From Hominifimenecus microfluidus (lineage in GTDB: Bacteria > Bacillota > Clostridia > Lachnospirales > Lachnospiraceae): a stretch of DNA of 64,000 bases. The notes under the pieces were generated by a model, which worked only from the letters and a program-made list of their open reading frames with translations, was not told the origin of the DNA and ran no database searches. Both the position numbers and the translations under genes were made by a program. The stretch is from NCBI GenBank assembly GCA_020687485.1, contig JAJEQR010000005.1, positions 1-64,000 of the forward strand, given 5' to 3'. Of this stretch, positions 7,649-15,716 are shown in pieces (the first letter of the stretch is position 1; every line of letters starts with the position of its first letter).

Positions 7649-9046
7649 TTACAGGTTTAAAATACCCATCGACTGTAACAGCAATACCAGCAGCAGCGCC
7701 GGTGCGATATAACGAATCATCACGATGTAAAGATTCTTTCTGCTGAACTTGTATCCGCCTTCGGTTACCTCATCAATAATCGTCTTCGGCTTGGCCACCC
7801 ATCCGATCAGGATGCAGGTCAGGATCGCTACGATCGGCATCATAAAGTTATTGCTGATATAATCCATAAGATCCAGGATCTGTCCCACGGTGCCGTTCGG
7901 CAGCTTCAGTTCGAAATAGAACAGGTTGTATCCCAGGCATACGATAATGCCTCCGATAATCGCATAGGCCGTAACGATAACGGTACTCTTGTGGCGACTG
8001 AAATGGAAATGATCCACCAGACCGGATACGATCGCCTCCATAATGGACACTGCGGATGTAACCGCCGCAAAAATTACCATCAGGAAGAATACGAAACCGA
8101 TGATATTACCAATACCTCCCATCGCCTCAAAGACCTTGGGAAGAGACACAAACATCAGACCGGGACCTGCGGACATGCCTTCCATACCCATAAAGGTATA
8201 CACAGCGGGAATGATCATCAATCCGGCAAGGAAAGCCACCAGCGTATCGAAGAACTCGATCTGGTTGATGGATTTTACCAGATTCGTCTCCTTCTTCGCA
8301 TAGGAGCCGTAGGCTACCATAATACCCATAGCCACGCTGATCGAGAAAAACAGCTGCCCCATGGCATCGATCAGGACGTTAACGAAGCGCCCTAGCGTCA
8401 TGCCGGTAAAGTCCGGAATCACATATACCTTCAGGCCGTCCAGACCGCTGCGAACTGTTCCGTCCGCCGCCGTGGTCTTCAGCGTCAGTGAAAAGACGCC
8501 AATGCCAATAATCAAAACCAGCAGAATCGGCATCAGAATCCGGCTGTACTTCTCGATGCCCTTCTCCACACCGCGATATACGATGAACGCGCTTGCGCCC
8601 AGGAATACTAACAGCCATACAATTGGCTGCCATTGTCCGGTGATAAATTCGGTAAAGTAACCATCCTGCGCAGCCGCCGTTCCGGAGCCTGTCAGGAATG
8701 CCACCAGATACTTAACGACCCAACCGCCAATCGCGCAGTAATACGGAAGAATAATGATCGGCACCAGCCATGCCATCACGCCAATCCCGCGCCAGCCGGC
8801 GTGGATCCTGCCGTATGCTGTCAGAGGACCCTGACGGGTCAGACGCCCGATCGCAATCTCTGTGGTCAGCAGTGTAAAGCCAAAGGTAAGTACCAGAATT
8901 AAATACACCAGGAGGAAAATTCCTCCGCCCTCCTTCGCCGCCAAATACGGGAAACGCCAGATATTCCCCAGACCGACAGCGCTTCCGGCAGCTGCGAGCA
9001 CGAAGCCGATGCCGCCGGTAAAACTACCTCTCTTCTCAGAATTCAT
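7649..9046 (-). CDS. Sodium:neurotransmitter symporter (SNF) family transporter
   Basis: A 465-residue LeuT-fold Na+-coupled transporter for an amino acid or related amine. Helix 1 has the unmistakable sodium/substrate motif AAAGSAVGLGNIWRFPY near residues 18-34, with a typical GGGIFLLVYL helix 2. About 11-12 membrane helices are apparent. Bacterial members often carry tryptophan, tyrosine or hydrophobic amino acids; the substrate here is unknown. It stands alone, with its own promoter (9076-9105) and terminator (7575-7606). AGAGGTG precedes the ATG. It lies next to argR and arginine-catabolism genes, but nothing in the sequence shows that it carries arginine. Confidence 0.93.
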   Translation of the reverse strand: MNSEKRGSFTGGIGFVLAAAGSAVGLGNIWRFPYLAAKEGGGIFLLVYLILVLTFGFTLLTTEIAIGRLTRQGPLTAYGRIHAGWRGIGVMAWLVPIIILPYYCAIGGWVVKYLVAFLTGSGTAAAQDGYFTEFITGQWQPIVWLLVFLGASAFIVYRGVEKGIEKYSRILMPILLVLIIGIGVFSLTLKTTAADGTVRSGLDGLKVYVIPDFTGMTLGRFVNVLIDAMGQLFFSISVAMGIMVAYGSYAKKETNLVKSINQIEFFDTLVAFLAGLMIIPAVYTFMGMEGMSAGPGLMFVSLPKVFEAMGGIGNIIGFVFFLMVIFAAVTSAVSIMEAIVSGLVDHFHFSRHKSTVIVTAYAIIGGIIVCLGYNLFYFELKLPNGTVGQILDLMDYISNNFMMPIVAILTCILIGWVAKPKTIIDEVTEGGYKFSRKNLYIVMIRYIAPALLLVLLLQSMGILNL

Positions 9047-9075
9047 TGTTCACCTCTCTATGATTTTATCTATTT

Positions 9076-9105
9076 AGTGTATCACAGTCCCCGCTATATG
9101 CGCAA
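9076..9105 (-). promoter_or_regulatory. Promoter of the SNF symporter gene
   Basis: Minus-strand TTGCGC (9100-9105), 18-bp spacer and TACACT (9076-9081), preceded by TGA so that an extended -10 (TGATACACT) is present. It is placed 30 bases upstream of the start codon. Confidence 0.65.
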
Positions 9106-9178
9106 TCCTTTTTTTACACTTCCTGATAAAAAATCTGTTATTTTTCTCGAGACTTCCTTCGTGTTTCTCCAATACTAT

Positions 9179-9224
9179 AAAAAATCCGCATACTCCGGAA
9201 AACCTGGTGCATACGGATTTTTTT
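9179..9224. terminator. Bidirectional terminator between argR and the symporter
   Basis: AAAAATCCGCATAC and GCATACGGATTTTT pair (two wobble pairs) with T-runs on both strands. It follows the argR stop codon on the minus strand. Confidence 0.75.
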
Positions 9225-9250
9225 ATTCTTAATCCACTCTGATTTATCGT

Positions 9251-9739
9251 CTATATTGCGCGCAGCGTCTGCGTAAGCTCACCGGCGCACACCTCATCTC
9301 TCGTAATCACAAGCACCGTGTCATCTCCGGCGATCGTACCGAGCACCCCCGGCCATTCCAGTCCGTCCATCGTCGCGCAGACTGCCTGCGCCATGCCAGT
9401 ATAGCAATGAATCACCACAAGGTTCTGTGCATAATCCACACTGGTAACAGAGTCTCGGTACAGGGAATAGAACTTGTGCGACGCATGATATTTCTCCTGT
9501 GGCTTGCTGACCTGATAGTGATACACGCCTCCGGGTCCCGCCGTCTTCACCAGGCGAAGCTCCCGGATATCCCGTGAGATTGTCGCCTGCGTCACGGCAA
9601 ATCCCTCATCCTCCAGGCGACGGGATAATTCATTCTGCGTAGCAATATTCTCCGAAGCAATCAGCTTCAGAATGGCCTCTCGTCTCGTCAGTTTCACGTT
9701 ATTATTTTCTTTATTCTGCTGAATTTCATTCTCTGTCAT
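9251..9739 (-). CDS. argR: Arginine repressor
   Basis: A 162-residue ArgR/AhrC regulator, slightly longer than the usual 150 because of a polar N-terminal extension. The winged-helix domain has TRREAILKLIASENIATQ and the recognition part VTQATISRDIRELRLVK. The C-terminal hexamerisation and arginine-binding domain has the conserved GTIAGDDTVLVI. In Firmicutes ArgR represses biosynthesis and activates arginine catabolism when arginine is bound. The promoter just upstream carries an ARG-box-like site, suggesting autoregulation. Its neighbours on the same strand are the arginine deiminase pathway genes, and an identical type of site overlaps the promoter of the carbamoyltransferase gene. The ribosome binding site is weak (AAGGG). 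Confidence 0.96.
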   Translation of the reverse strand: MTENEIQQNKENNNVKLTRREAILKLIASENIATQNELSRRLEDEGFAVTQATISRDIRELRLVKTAGPGGVYHYQVSKPQEKYHASHKFYSLYRDSVTSVDYAQNLVVIHCYTGMAQAVCATMDGLEWPGVLGTIAGDDTVLVITRDEVCAGELTQTLRAI

Positions 9740-9777
9740 GATCGTACCCTTATCTGCTCTCGAGTTCTGAATAGCTT

Positions 9778-9822
9778 CGTATATTTATTCATAGTCTACC
9801 ACAATTCAGGCAAAATATGCAA
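9778..9822 (-). promoter_or_regulatory. argR promoter with ARG-box-like operator
   Basis: Minus-strand TTGCAT (9817-9822), 18-bp spacer and TAGACT (9793-9798). TGAATAAATATACG (9778-9791) sits at the expected transcription start and matches the TGAAT-N4-ATTCA arginine-box pattern in one half. It also shares 13 of 14 bases with the site upstream of the carbamoyltransferase gene. Confidence 0.65.
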
Positions 9823-9839
9823 GGTTATTTTGTAACTAT

Positions 9840-11285
9840 TCAGAGAATAAATATGGCCGCAGACAGTACCACAAGGCTGATCACCAATAGGATCGCCAGG
9901 AAGCCTGCGATGAATTTCAGCCAGGTGGTCCATTCGATCCGGCAGATGGAAAGCCCACCCATGACAACCGCGCTTGTCGGAGTCACCAGATTCACCAGTC
10001 CGCTGGCAGCGCAGAAAATCATGATCATAACTTCCGGCCGGAAGCCAAGCTCCGCTGCCAGCCCTCCGAAGGTCGGCATGGACACCGCTGCAAGTCCGGA
10101 GGTCGAAGGAATCAGGAAGGATAGTCCCAGGTAAATCACGTATCCGGTGACCACAAACAATACCGGCGAGACGTCTCCCAGTGTCTGAGAAGCGTACGCG
10201 AGCACATACTGATCCAGTCCGGTACTCTGCATCAGCACCGAAATCGCCCGCGATACTGCGATGACGAACACAACGCCGATCATATCTGCTGCCCCTCGCA
10301 CAAAAGAATCGATCGCCTCCCGTTCCGGGATTCGCGCGATAACAGCCATAAGGATACTCGCGAGCAGGAACCACGCCTGCAGTTCCTGAAAATACCATTC
10401 ACCCAGGTCGATGCCCGTCAGCCAGGCAGTACGCTCAAAGATCGTAACGCCGAAGCTTTTCCAGGGAATCAGGCTGACGACCATGATCAGGAAGGAAATA
10501 GCGAAGAGGATCAGAGATGCCTTCTGTGCCCGGGTCAGTTGTTCTTTTGCTGTGATGGTTCCGTCTTTTTCGCTTTTCTCTTCTGTTCTGACTTCCTCTG
10601 CTCCGGCGTAAGTCTCCCGTGATGCCTGAAGCTCCGCCGGCGAGAGGATGGAGCGTCCCTGCTTTCTGACACGGGCAGCGTAGCGCATCACGAACCAGAT
10701 GCCGGCAGCGAGACAAATCAGCCACAGAACAGTTCCAATCAGAAGGATGATTCCCTGATCAATCACAATTCCTCTCCCGCTTCCCTGGATCGCGTCGATC
10801 GCAGCAGAGACTGCGAACGGATTCACCGTCGAGCCCAGGACGCCAACGCCCGCTCCCACCAGGATCACTGCCGCGCCTACCATGGCATCAAACCCTGCAG
10901 CAATCATCGTCGCCGTAATCAGCGCGTAGAAGGCCATCGTCTCCTCCGCCATTCCGTAGGTGGTTCCGCCGATTGAGAAGAGAAACATCAATATCGGAAT
11001 CAGAATCATCTCCCGCCCCTGAAATCGCCTCACAACGTGCGCGATCCCAGCCTCCAGTGCTCCGGTGCCTCCGGTCAGCCCCAGAAAGCCGCCGAGAATC
11101 AGGATAAACAGGCACACGTCGATGGCGTCCAGAAATCCTGAAGGAATCGCCATCACAACATCCGCGAGACTGGCACCCTTTACTCCGGGGATCCCGTGAC
11201 TGAGCAGCGCAATTGCCACGATTAGCAGCAGTAAGATGCTGTACGCCGTCGGCATACTCCTTCGCTTTTTTACTTTTTTCTCCAT
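9840..11285 (-). CDS. YfcC-type (DcuC/ArcD-like) basic amino acid antiporter
   Basis: A 481-residue polytopic membrane protein of the YfcC/DcuC superfamily. Such proteins are regularly encoded with arginine deiminase genes and are thought to work as arginine/ornithine exchangers, although the family also includes C4-dicarboxylate carriers. Visible features are the N-terminal helix after a basic MEKKVKKRRS start, GGFLGLTGGTGALEAGI, the re-entrant-loop-like FSIGGTTYGMAEETMAF and GVGVLGSTVNPFA, a charged cytoplasmic loop (about residues 210-260), and the second-half signature IPSTSGLAAVSMPTFGGL. It follows the carbamoyltransferase and arginine deiminase genes on the same strand. Its TGA stop codon lies within one arm of a palindromic element repeated elsewhere in the window. 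Confidence 0.85.
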   Translation of the reverse strand: MEKKVKKRRSMPTAYSILLLLIVAIALLSHGIPGVKGASLADVVMAIPSGFLDAIDVCLFILILGGFLGLTGGTGALEAGIAHVVRRFQGREMILIPILMFLFSIGGTTYGMAEETMAFYALITATMIAAGFDAMVGAAVILVGAGVGVLGSTVNPFAVSAAIDAIQGSGRGIVIDQGIILLIGTVLWLICLAAGIWFVMRYAARVRKQGRSILSPAELQASRETYAGAEEVRTEEKSEKDGTITAKEQLTRAQKASLILFAISFLIMVVSLIPWKSFGVTIFERTAWLTGIDLGEWYFQELQAWFLLASILMAVIARIPEREAIDSFVRGAADMIGVVFVIAVSRAISVLMQSTGLDQYVLAYASQTLGDVSPVLFVVTGYVIYLGLSFLIPSTSGLAAVSMPTFGGLAAELGFRPEVMIMIFCAASGLVNLVTPTSAVVMGGLSICRIEWTTWLKFIAGFLAILLVISLVVLSAAIFIL

Positions 11286-11313
11286 AAAGTTCTCCTAATA
11301 AAGTTCTTCTGAA

Positions 11314-11360
11314 ACGACAAAGGATGAGCCCTGAACTTCTCAGGTCTCATCCTTTGTCGT
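11314..11360 (-). terminator. Long hairpin between carbamoyltransferase and transporter genes
   Basis: ACGACAAAGGATGAG (11314-11328) pairs perfectly with CTCATCCTTTGTCGT (11346-11360), and an inner CCTGA/TCAGG extends the stem. The T-run on the minus strand is short (TCGTTTC), so it is either a weak terminator or an mRNA-processing or stabilising hairpin between operon segments. Confidence 0.5.
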
Positions 11361-11417
11361 AATTCATATAATTGTATTTAAGGTGTCATTTGCGTTTATT
11401 CTGCTGACAATCTGTAT

Positions 11418-12410
11418 TTAGCAGAGTGTTGCGTAGATAATCGCCTTGATCGTGTGCATGCGGTTCTCTGCCTCGTCGAAGACAACGCTCTGTTTCGACT
11501 CGAAGACTTCGTTCGTAACCTCCATCTCGGTGATGCCGAACTTCTCCGCGATTTTTGCACCGATCGTGGTATTCGTATCATGGAACGAAGGCAGGCAGTG
11601 CATGAAGATGGCTTCCGGCTTCGCGTTGGCCATAACAGCCGCGTTCACCTGATAATCCTTCAACAGGCGGATTCTGGTCTCCCATACTTCATCCGGCTCG
11701 CCCATGGATACCCAGATATCGGTGTAGATAACATCCGCGTCCTTCGTGCCTTCCTTGACATCCTCGGTGAGGGTTACGCTGCCGCCGCTCTCGGCCGCCA
11801 GCTTCTTACACTCCTCGACCAGCCACTCCTCCGGGAACAGCTCCTTCGGTGCACAGGCGGTAAAGTGAAGCCCCATCTTGGCACAGGCTACCATCAAGGA
11901 ATTGCCCATGTTATTGCGGGCATCACCCATGTAAGTGAACTTCACGCCCTTCAGACGTCCCAGCTTCTCCTCGATCGTAAGCATATCCGCCAGCATCTGC
12001 GTCGGATGGAACTGATCCGTCAGACCGTTCCATACGGGAACGCCGGAGTAATCCGCCAGTTCCTGCACCAGCTCCTGGCTGAAGCCGCGGTACTCGATAC
12101 CGTCAAACATACGGCCCAAAACTCTCGCTGTATCCGCGATGCTCTCCTTCTTCCCCATCTGAGAGCTGCCGGGGTCCAGATAGGTCACACCCAGACCGAG
12201 ATCATGTCCCGCTACCTCAAACGAACAGCGCGTTCTGGTAGATGTCTTCTCGAACAGAAGAACAATGTTCTTCCCTTCCAGATAGCGGTGCGGTGTATGC
12301 GTTCTCTTCAAATCCTTGAAATTTCTGGACAGATCCAAAAGATAGCGAATCTCCGCCGGGGTAAAATCCAGTAATTTTAAAAAGCTTCTTCCTCTTAAAT
12401 TCACACCCAT
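11418..12410 (-). CDS. arcB: Ornithine carbamoyltransferase
   Basis: A 330-residue enzyme interconverting citrulline plus phosphate and ornithine plus carbamoyl phosphate. The carbamoyl-phosphate site STRTR is at 57-61, followed by FHPTQMLAD, the ornithine-binding DIWVSMGE and the active-site HCLP. Position beside arginine deiminase and a YfcC transporter argues for the catabolic (ArcB) role, but sequence alone does not exclude the biosynthetic ArgF role. The start at 12410 is chosen for AGAAGGAG upstream; the 30 residues further upstream overlap the promoter. An ARG-box-like site overlaps its own -35 element, so ArgR control is likely. No carbamate kinase gene is present nearby. Confidence 0.95.
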   Translation of the reverse strand: MGVNLRGRSFLKLLDFTPAEIRYLLDLSRNFKDLKRTHTPHRYLEGKNIVLLFEKTSTRTRCSFEVAGHDLGLGVTYLDPGSSQMGKKESIADTARVLGRMFDGIEYRGFSQELVQELADYSGVPVWNGLTDQFHPTQMLADMLTIEEKLGRLKGVKFTYMGDARNNMGNSLMVACAKMGLHFTACAPKELFPEEWLVEECKKLAAESGGSVTLTEDVKEGTKDADVIYTDIWVSMGEPDEVWETRIRLLKDYQVNAAVMANAKPEAIFMHCLPSFHDTNTTIGAKIAEKFGITEMEVTNEVFESKQSVVFDEAENRMHTIKAIIYATLC

Positions 12411-12471
12411 GATAGTAATTCTCCTTCTACTGCGCATATTTATGCAGCGCTTTTCTGAAAAAATATAGTTT

Positions 12472-12500
12472 AGAATATCATGTTTTGTATATTTATTCAA
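12472..12500 (-). promoter_or_regulatory. Carbamoyltransferase promoter overlapped by ARG-box-like site
   Basis: Minus-strand TTGAAT (12495-12500), 17-bp spacer and TATTCT (12472-12477). TGAATAAATATACA (12486-12499) overlaps the -35 and resembles an arginine box. ArgR bound here would compete with RNA polymerase. Confidence 0.7.
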
Positions 12501-12530
12501 GTATTTTTTTGAGTTATCATCGGAAATGCG

Positions 12531-13763
12531 TCAAAGTTCCTCCCGTACCAGAGGCATACTCATGCATCGAGGGCCGCCACGGCCGCGGGAAAGCTCCGCC
12601 GATGGAATCTCCAGCACGGTAATGCCCTGTTCGCGCATCAGCTCGTTCGTCACTTCATTTCTCTGATAGACAACCACGACGCCGGGAGCGATGCACAGCG
12701 TATTCGATCCGTCATTCCACTGCTCCCGCTCGGAAGCGATCCGGTCCTGACCGCCGCAGGCGATCAGAGTCACCCGGTCCAGTCCCAGATGCTTCGCCAG
12801 CACTACATCCAGAGATGTCTCCGTGCGTTTTACCTTCACATGATCCGCGGAGTCGCCCGGCGTAATCTCGTATACAACCAGCGGCCCCAGAATACCGGGA
12901 TGAATCGAGAACTTGTCCCGGTCGATCTGGGTAAATACCGTATCCAGGTGCATGAATGCCCGGCTGTCTGGAATATCAAAGGCCAGCACCGTATTAATCT
13001 CCGCCTCCGGAGCGGCGAAAATATTCTGCGCCAGCTGCTCGATCGCCTCAGCGCGCGTCCGCTGGGAGATACCGACCGCAATTACATGCTCGTTCAGGTT
13101 CAAAATGTCTCCACCCTCAATATTGAAGGGATAATACCGGTCGTAGTACAGTTTCACTTTCCCGGCAAAATCCGGGTGATAACGGAAAATATACTCGCCG
13201 TAGATCGTCTCGCGCCCGCGGGTAATCGAATACATGCGGTTCAGGCTGACACCGTTCCCGATGGATGCGAATGGATCTCTCGTAAAATAGAGATTCGGCA
13301 TCGGATCGATCAGCACTTTGGAGGAATCGCTCTTCATATCCACAAGAGATTCATTCTGATTGAAGAAAACATCCCCCAGAATCAGTCCCTCCATCGTCTT
13401 CTCCACCAGCTCCAGCGGATTGTCCGCATATTGCAGCATATGCTCATAGATCCGCTGCTGCCAACGCTCGGTGGAGATCGCCGCTTCATGAATCCACTGC
13501 ATCAGGAATTGATCACGGATCTCATCACTCTGTTCCAGCACTTCCGCCATCAACTGCTCCAGGTATACAACCCCGACACCATGCGACCGGAGCAGATCCG
13601 CGAAAGCGTCATGCTCCTCCTGCGCAATTCTCAGATACGGAATATCATCGAAGAGCAGATGCCTCAGCGTATCCGGCGTCAGCTTCTCGATCTCCCTTCC
13701 CGGCCGGTGAAGCATCACTTTCTTCAACGGTCCTATTTCACTTTTTACGTTAATCGGATACAC
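12531..13763 (-). CDS. arcA: Arginine deiminase
   Basis: A 410-residue enzyme hydrolysing arginine to citrulline and ammonia in the cytoplasm. The family fingerprints are all present: FTRDPFASIGNG, the EGGDILNLNEHVIAVG loop with catalytic acid, MHLDTVFTQID carrying the catalytic His, and the C-terminal RGRGGPRCMSMPL with nucleophile Cys400. The start codon is GTG, chosen because AAGGAGG lies 7 bases upstream. It is followed by the carbamoyltransferase gene after a 120-base gap holding a separate promoter. The divergent neighbour is pyrB-pyrI. Confidence 0.96.
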   Translation of the reverse strand: MYPINVKSEIGPLKKVMLHRPGREIEKLTPDTLRHLLFDDIPYLRIAQEEHDAFADLLRSHGVGVVYLEQLMAEVLEQSDEIRDQFLMQWIHEAAISTERWQQRIYEHMLQYADNPLELVEKTMEGLILGDVFFNQNESLVDMKSDSSKVLIDPMPNLYFTRDPFASIGNGVSLNRMYSITRGRETIYGEYIFRYHPDFAGKVKLYYDRYYPFNIEGGDILNLNEHVIAVGISQRTRAEAIEQLAQNIFAAPEAEINTVLAFDIPDSRAFMHLDTVFTQIDRDKFSIHPGILGPLVVYEITPGDSADHVKVKRTETSLDVVLAKHLGLDRVTLIACGGQDRIASEREQWNDGSNTLCIAPGVVVVYQRNEVTNELMREQGITVLEIPSAELSRGRGGPRCMSMPLVREEL

Positions 13764-13956
13764 ACGATTTCCTCCTTATCCACCGGTTTCCTATGCCTGC
13801 AGCCGCAGAAAGCATGCTTCTGCCATTCTCCAGACGCCCGGATTTCCTATACACAGGAGCTATGTTCTCACAGAACGGGCTCTTTTATTCGGTAGACCGC
13901 GATGAAATTTTAAAAAGCGCTGTCAGATATTCCCTTTTTTTCTTTTTCGCTAGATC

Positions 13957-14038
13957 TTGACATCGGCGAAAAAAAATTATATAATTTAAAAAATTTGCCA
14001 GGCAGACAAAATCCGCAAATTTTTTTTGCCCATTTTTT
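13957..14038 (+). promoter_or_regulatory. pyrB promoter and U-rich leader hairpin
   Basis: A full consensus promoter: TTGACA (13957-13962), 17-bp spacer, TATAAT (13980-13985). Seven bases after the -10 the transcript would begin AATTTGCC (from 13992), the same initial sequence as E. coli pyrBI, where AAUUU slippage gives UTP-sensitive control. Within the leader AAAAAATTTGC (13988-13998) pairs with GCAAATTTTTT (14015-14025), followed by more U, which forms a terminator-like hairpin at the very 5' end. A second T6 run lies at 14033-14038. The rest of the 315-base gap between arcA and pyrB (13764-13956) holds only a hairpin at 13857-13886 and no gene. Confidence 0.8.
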
Positions 14039-14079
14039 GTAAGATCCTGACAAAGTATAAATACAATACGGAGGTACCT

Positions 14080-15000
14080 ATGAGAAGCTTAATCGATCCT
14101 ACTGATCTGAGTTTGTCCGAAATTGATGACATTCTCGCTCTGGCAGATGACATCATGAAGAACCGACCCAAATATGCAGAGGTATGCAAGGGTAAGAAAC
14201 TTGCCACCTTATTCTACGAGCCCAGTACCCGCACCCGTCTCAGCTTTGAAGCTGCTATGATGGAGCTTGGCGGAAATGTACTTGGCTTTTCTTCTGCTGA
14301 CAACAGTTCCGCTTCGAAGGGCGAGAGCGTTGCCGATACGGCGCGCATCGTGGAGAAGTACGCGGACATTATTGCGATGAGACACCCGAAGGAAGGTGCT
14401 CCGCTGGTTGCTTCCATGCACGTAGATATTCCTGTCATCAATGCCGGCGACGGCGGTCACAATCATCCGACCCAGACGCTGACCGATCTGCTGACAATCA
14501 AGCAGACGAAGGGACATCTGGATCACCTGACGGTTGGCTTCTGCGGCGACCTGAAGTTCGGCCGCACGGTTCACTCGCTGATCAAGCAGCTGTCCTTATA
14601 TGAAGGAACCCACTTTATCCTGATCTCTCCGGAGGAACTGCAGGTTCCGGACTACATAAAGGAGGATCTGGATCACAAGGGAATCAGCTATACGGAAGTG
14701 ACTCAGATGGATGAGGTAATGCCGAAGCTGGATATCCTGTATATGACCCGTGTGCAGAAGGAGCGTTTCTTCAATGAAGCGGATTATATCCGTCTGAAGG
14801 ACAGCTATATTCTGAATCTGGACAAGCTGGCGAATGCGAAGGAGGATCTGAAGATCCTGCACCCGTTGCCCCGTGTGAATGAGATCGCGACGGAAGTGGA
14901 TAATGATCCCCGCGCCACCTATTTTAAGCAGGCGGAGTACGGAAAGTTTGTCCGCATGGCTCTGATTATGACGCTGCTGGAACTGCCGAAGCCCGAATAA
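14080..15000 (+). CDS. pyrB: Aspartate carbamoyltransferase catalytic chain
   Basis: A 306-residue enzyme condensing carbamoyl phosphate with aspartate, the committed step of pyrimidine synthesis. The carbamoyl-phosphate loop STRTRLSF starts at Ser49. SSASKGES supplies the mobile lysine loop, [10 protein letters not shown] the base-binding segment and HPLPRVNE the C-terminal active-site loop. The start at 14080 follows CGGAGGTA. It is directly followed by pyrI, so the product should assemble into the allosteric dodecamer of the E. coli type rather than the unregulated trimer of Bacillus. Control is likely at the initiation and leader level, as described for the promoter. Confidence 0.97.
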   Translation: MRSLIDPTDLSLSEIDDILALADDIMKNRPKYAEVCKGKKLATLFYEPSTRTRLSFEAAMMELGGNVLGFSSADNSSASKGESVADTARIVEKYADIIAMRHPKEGAPLVASMHVDIPVINAGDGGHNHPTQTLTDLLTIKQTKGHLDHLTVGFCGDLKFGRTVHSLIKQLSLYEGTHFILISPEELQVPDYIKEDLDHKGISYTEVTQMDEVMPKLDILYMTRVQKERFFNEADYIRLKDSYILNLDKLANAKEDLKILHPLPRVNEIATEVDNDPRATYFKQAEYGKFVRMALIMTLLELPKPE

Positions 15001-15018
15001 GGAAGAGAGGATAAGAAG

Positions 15019-15447
15019 ATGATTACTGTTGACAGCATTGAGAAGGGTATCGTAATTGACCATATTAAGGCTGGCAAGTCGATGGAGATTTACCAGGCGC
15101 TGAATCTGGATGAGCTGGATTGCAGCGTTGCGATTATTAAGAATGTAAAGAGCAATAAGATGGGCTTCAAGGATATCATCAAGATCAGCGATACGATTGA
15201 TCTGAATCTGGATGTTCTGGGCTACATTGATCCGAATATCACGGTGAACATCATCGAGGATGGCCGACGGATTGAGAAGAAACGCCTGGAGCTGCCGGAG
15301 AAGGTTGTGAATGTGGCTCACTGCAAGAATCCTCGCTGCATTACTTCGATTGAGCAGGAACTGGATCATGTGTTCCGCCTGGCGGATCGGGAGAGAGGAA
15401 TCTACCGCTGCATTTACTGTGACCAGAAACCGGGGAAAGAACAGTAA
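15019..15447 (+). CDS. pyrI: Aspartate carbamoyltransferase regulatory chain
   Basis: A 142-residue regulatory subunit that binds CTP/ATP in its N-terminal domain and zinc in its C-terminal domain. The four zinc cysteines are C102, C107, C131 and C134 (CKNPRC and CIYC), as needed for contact with PyrB. The N-terminal allosteric part is complete (VDSIEKGIVIDHIKAG). It starts 18 bases after pyrB with GAGAGG upstream, a clear two-gene operon. The pair gives feedback inhibition of pyrimidine synthesis by nucleotides. Confidence 0.97.
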   Translation: MITVDSIEKGIVIDHIKAGKSMEIYQALNLDELDCSVAIIKNVKSNKMGFKDIIKISDTIDLNLDVLGYIDPNITVNIIEDGRRIEKKRLELPEKVVNVAHCKNPRCITSIEQELDHVFRLADRERGIYRCIYCDQKPGKEQ

Positions 15448-15454
15448 AATCCCA

Positions 15455-15589
15455 GAAAATCTTAGAACCGTCGCCGCGTGTGTCCGGCCAGCGTGACCGG
15501 GAATCCCATGCGTCAAACTGTGTATGCTTGACCCATTAGGATTCTCGGTCTGACTTTGCCGGACGCGTCTGACGGTTCTTTCGATTTTC
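15455..15589. repeat. Long imperfect inverted repeat
   Basis: About 135 bases directly after pyrI fold back on themselves. GAAAATC (15455-15461) pairs with 15583-15589 and AGAACCGTC (15464-15472) with GACGGTTCT (15571-15579). Further in, GTCCGGC pairs with GCCGGAC, GACCGGGAATCC with GGATTCTCGGTC, and GTCAA with TTGAC, around a loop near 15521. Several mismatches and small bulges are present. No transposase or coding sequence is inside. It could be a miniature mobile element or a structured 3' RNA. Confidence 0.8.
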
Positions 15590-15633
15590 CCGCCACGCCC
15601 GATGCCGATAGGGTAAGGGGCTTCGCAATAGTC

Positions 15634-15672
15634 AAAAACGGCGCAGGACATTTTTTTGTTCTGCGCCGTTTT
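15634..15672. terminator. Bidirectional terminator between pyrI and tyrS
   Basis: AAAACGGCGCAG and CTGCGCCGTTTT pair around a T-rich loop. T-runs flank both sides, so it can end both the pyrBI transcript (plus) and the tyrS transcript (minus). Confidence 0.85.
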
Positions 15673-15716
15673 CTATATAGGTCTCTTATTTTTCTATTGT
15701 TTTTTCTTCCCCATAA

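Noticed and set aside
13986-14079. PyrR-binding attenuator in the pyrB leader
   Set aside because: AGATCCTGACAAAG is only loosely like the PyrR site, and no antiterminator/terminator pair of the Bacillus type could be drawn.
14596-15651. 351-codon open frame on the minus strand
   Set aside because: Opposite pyrB and pyrI, both of which are unmistakable, and without family resemblance.
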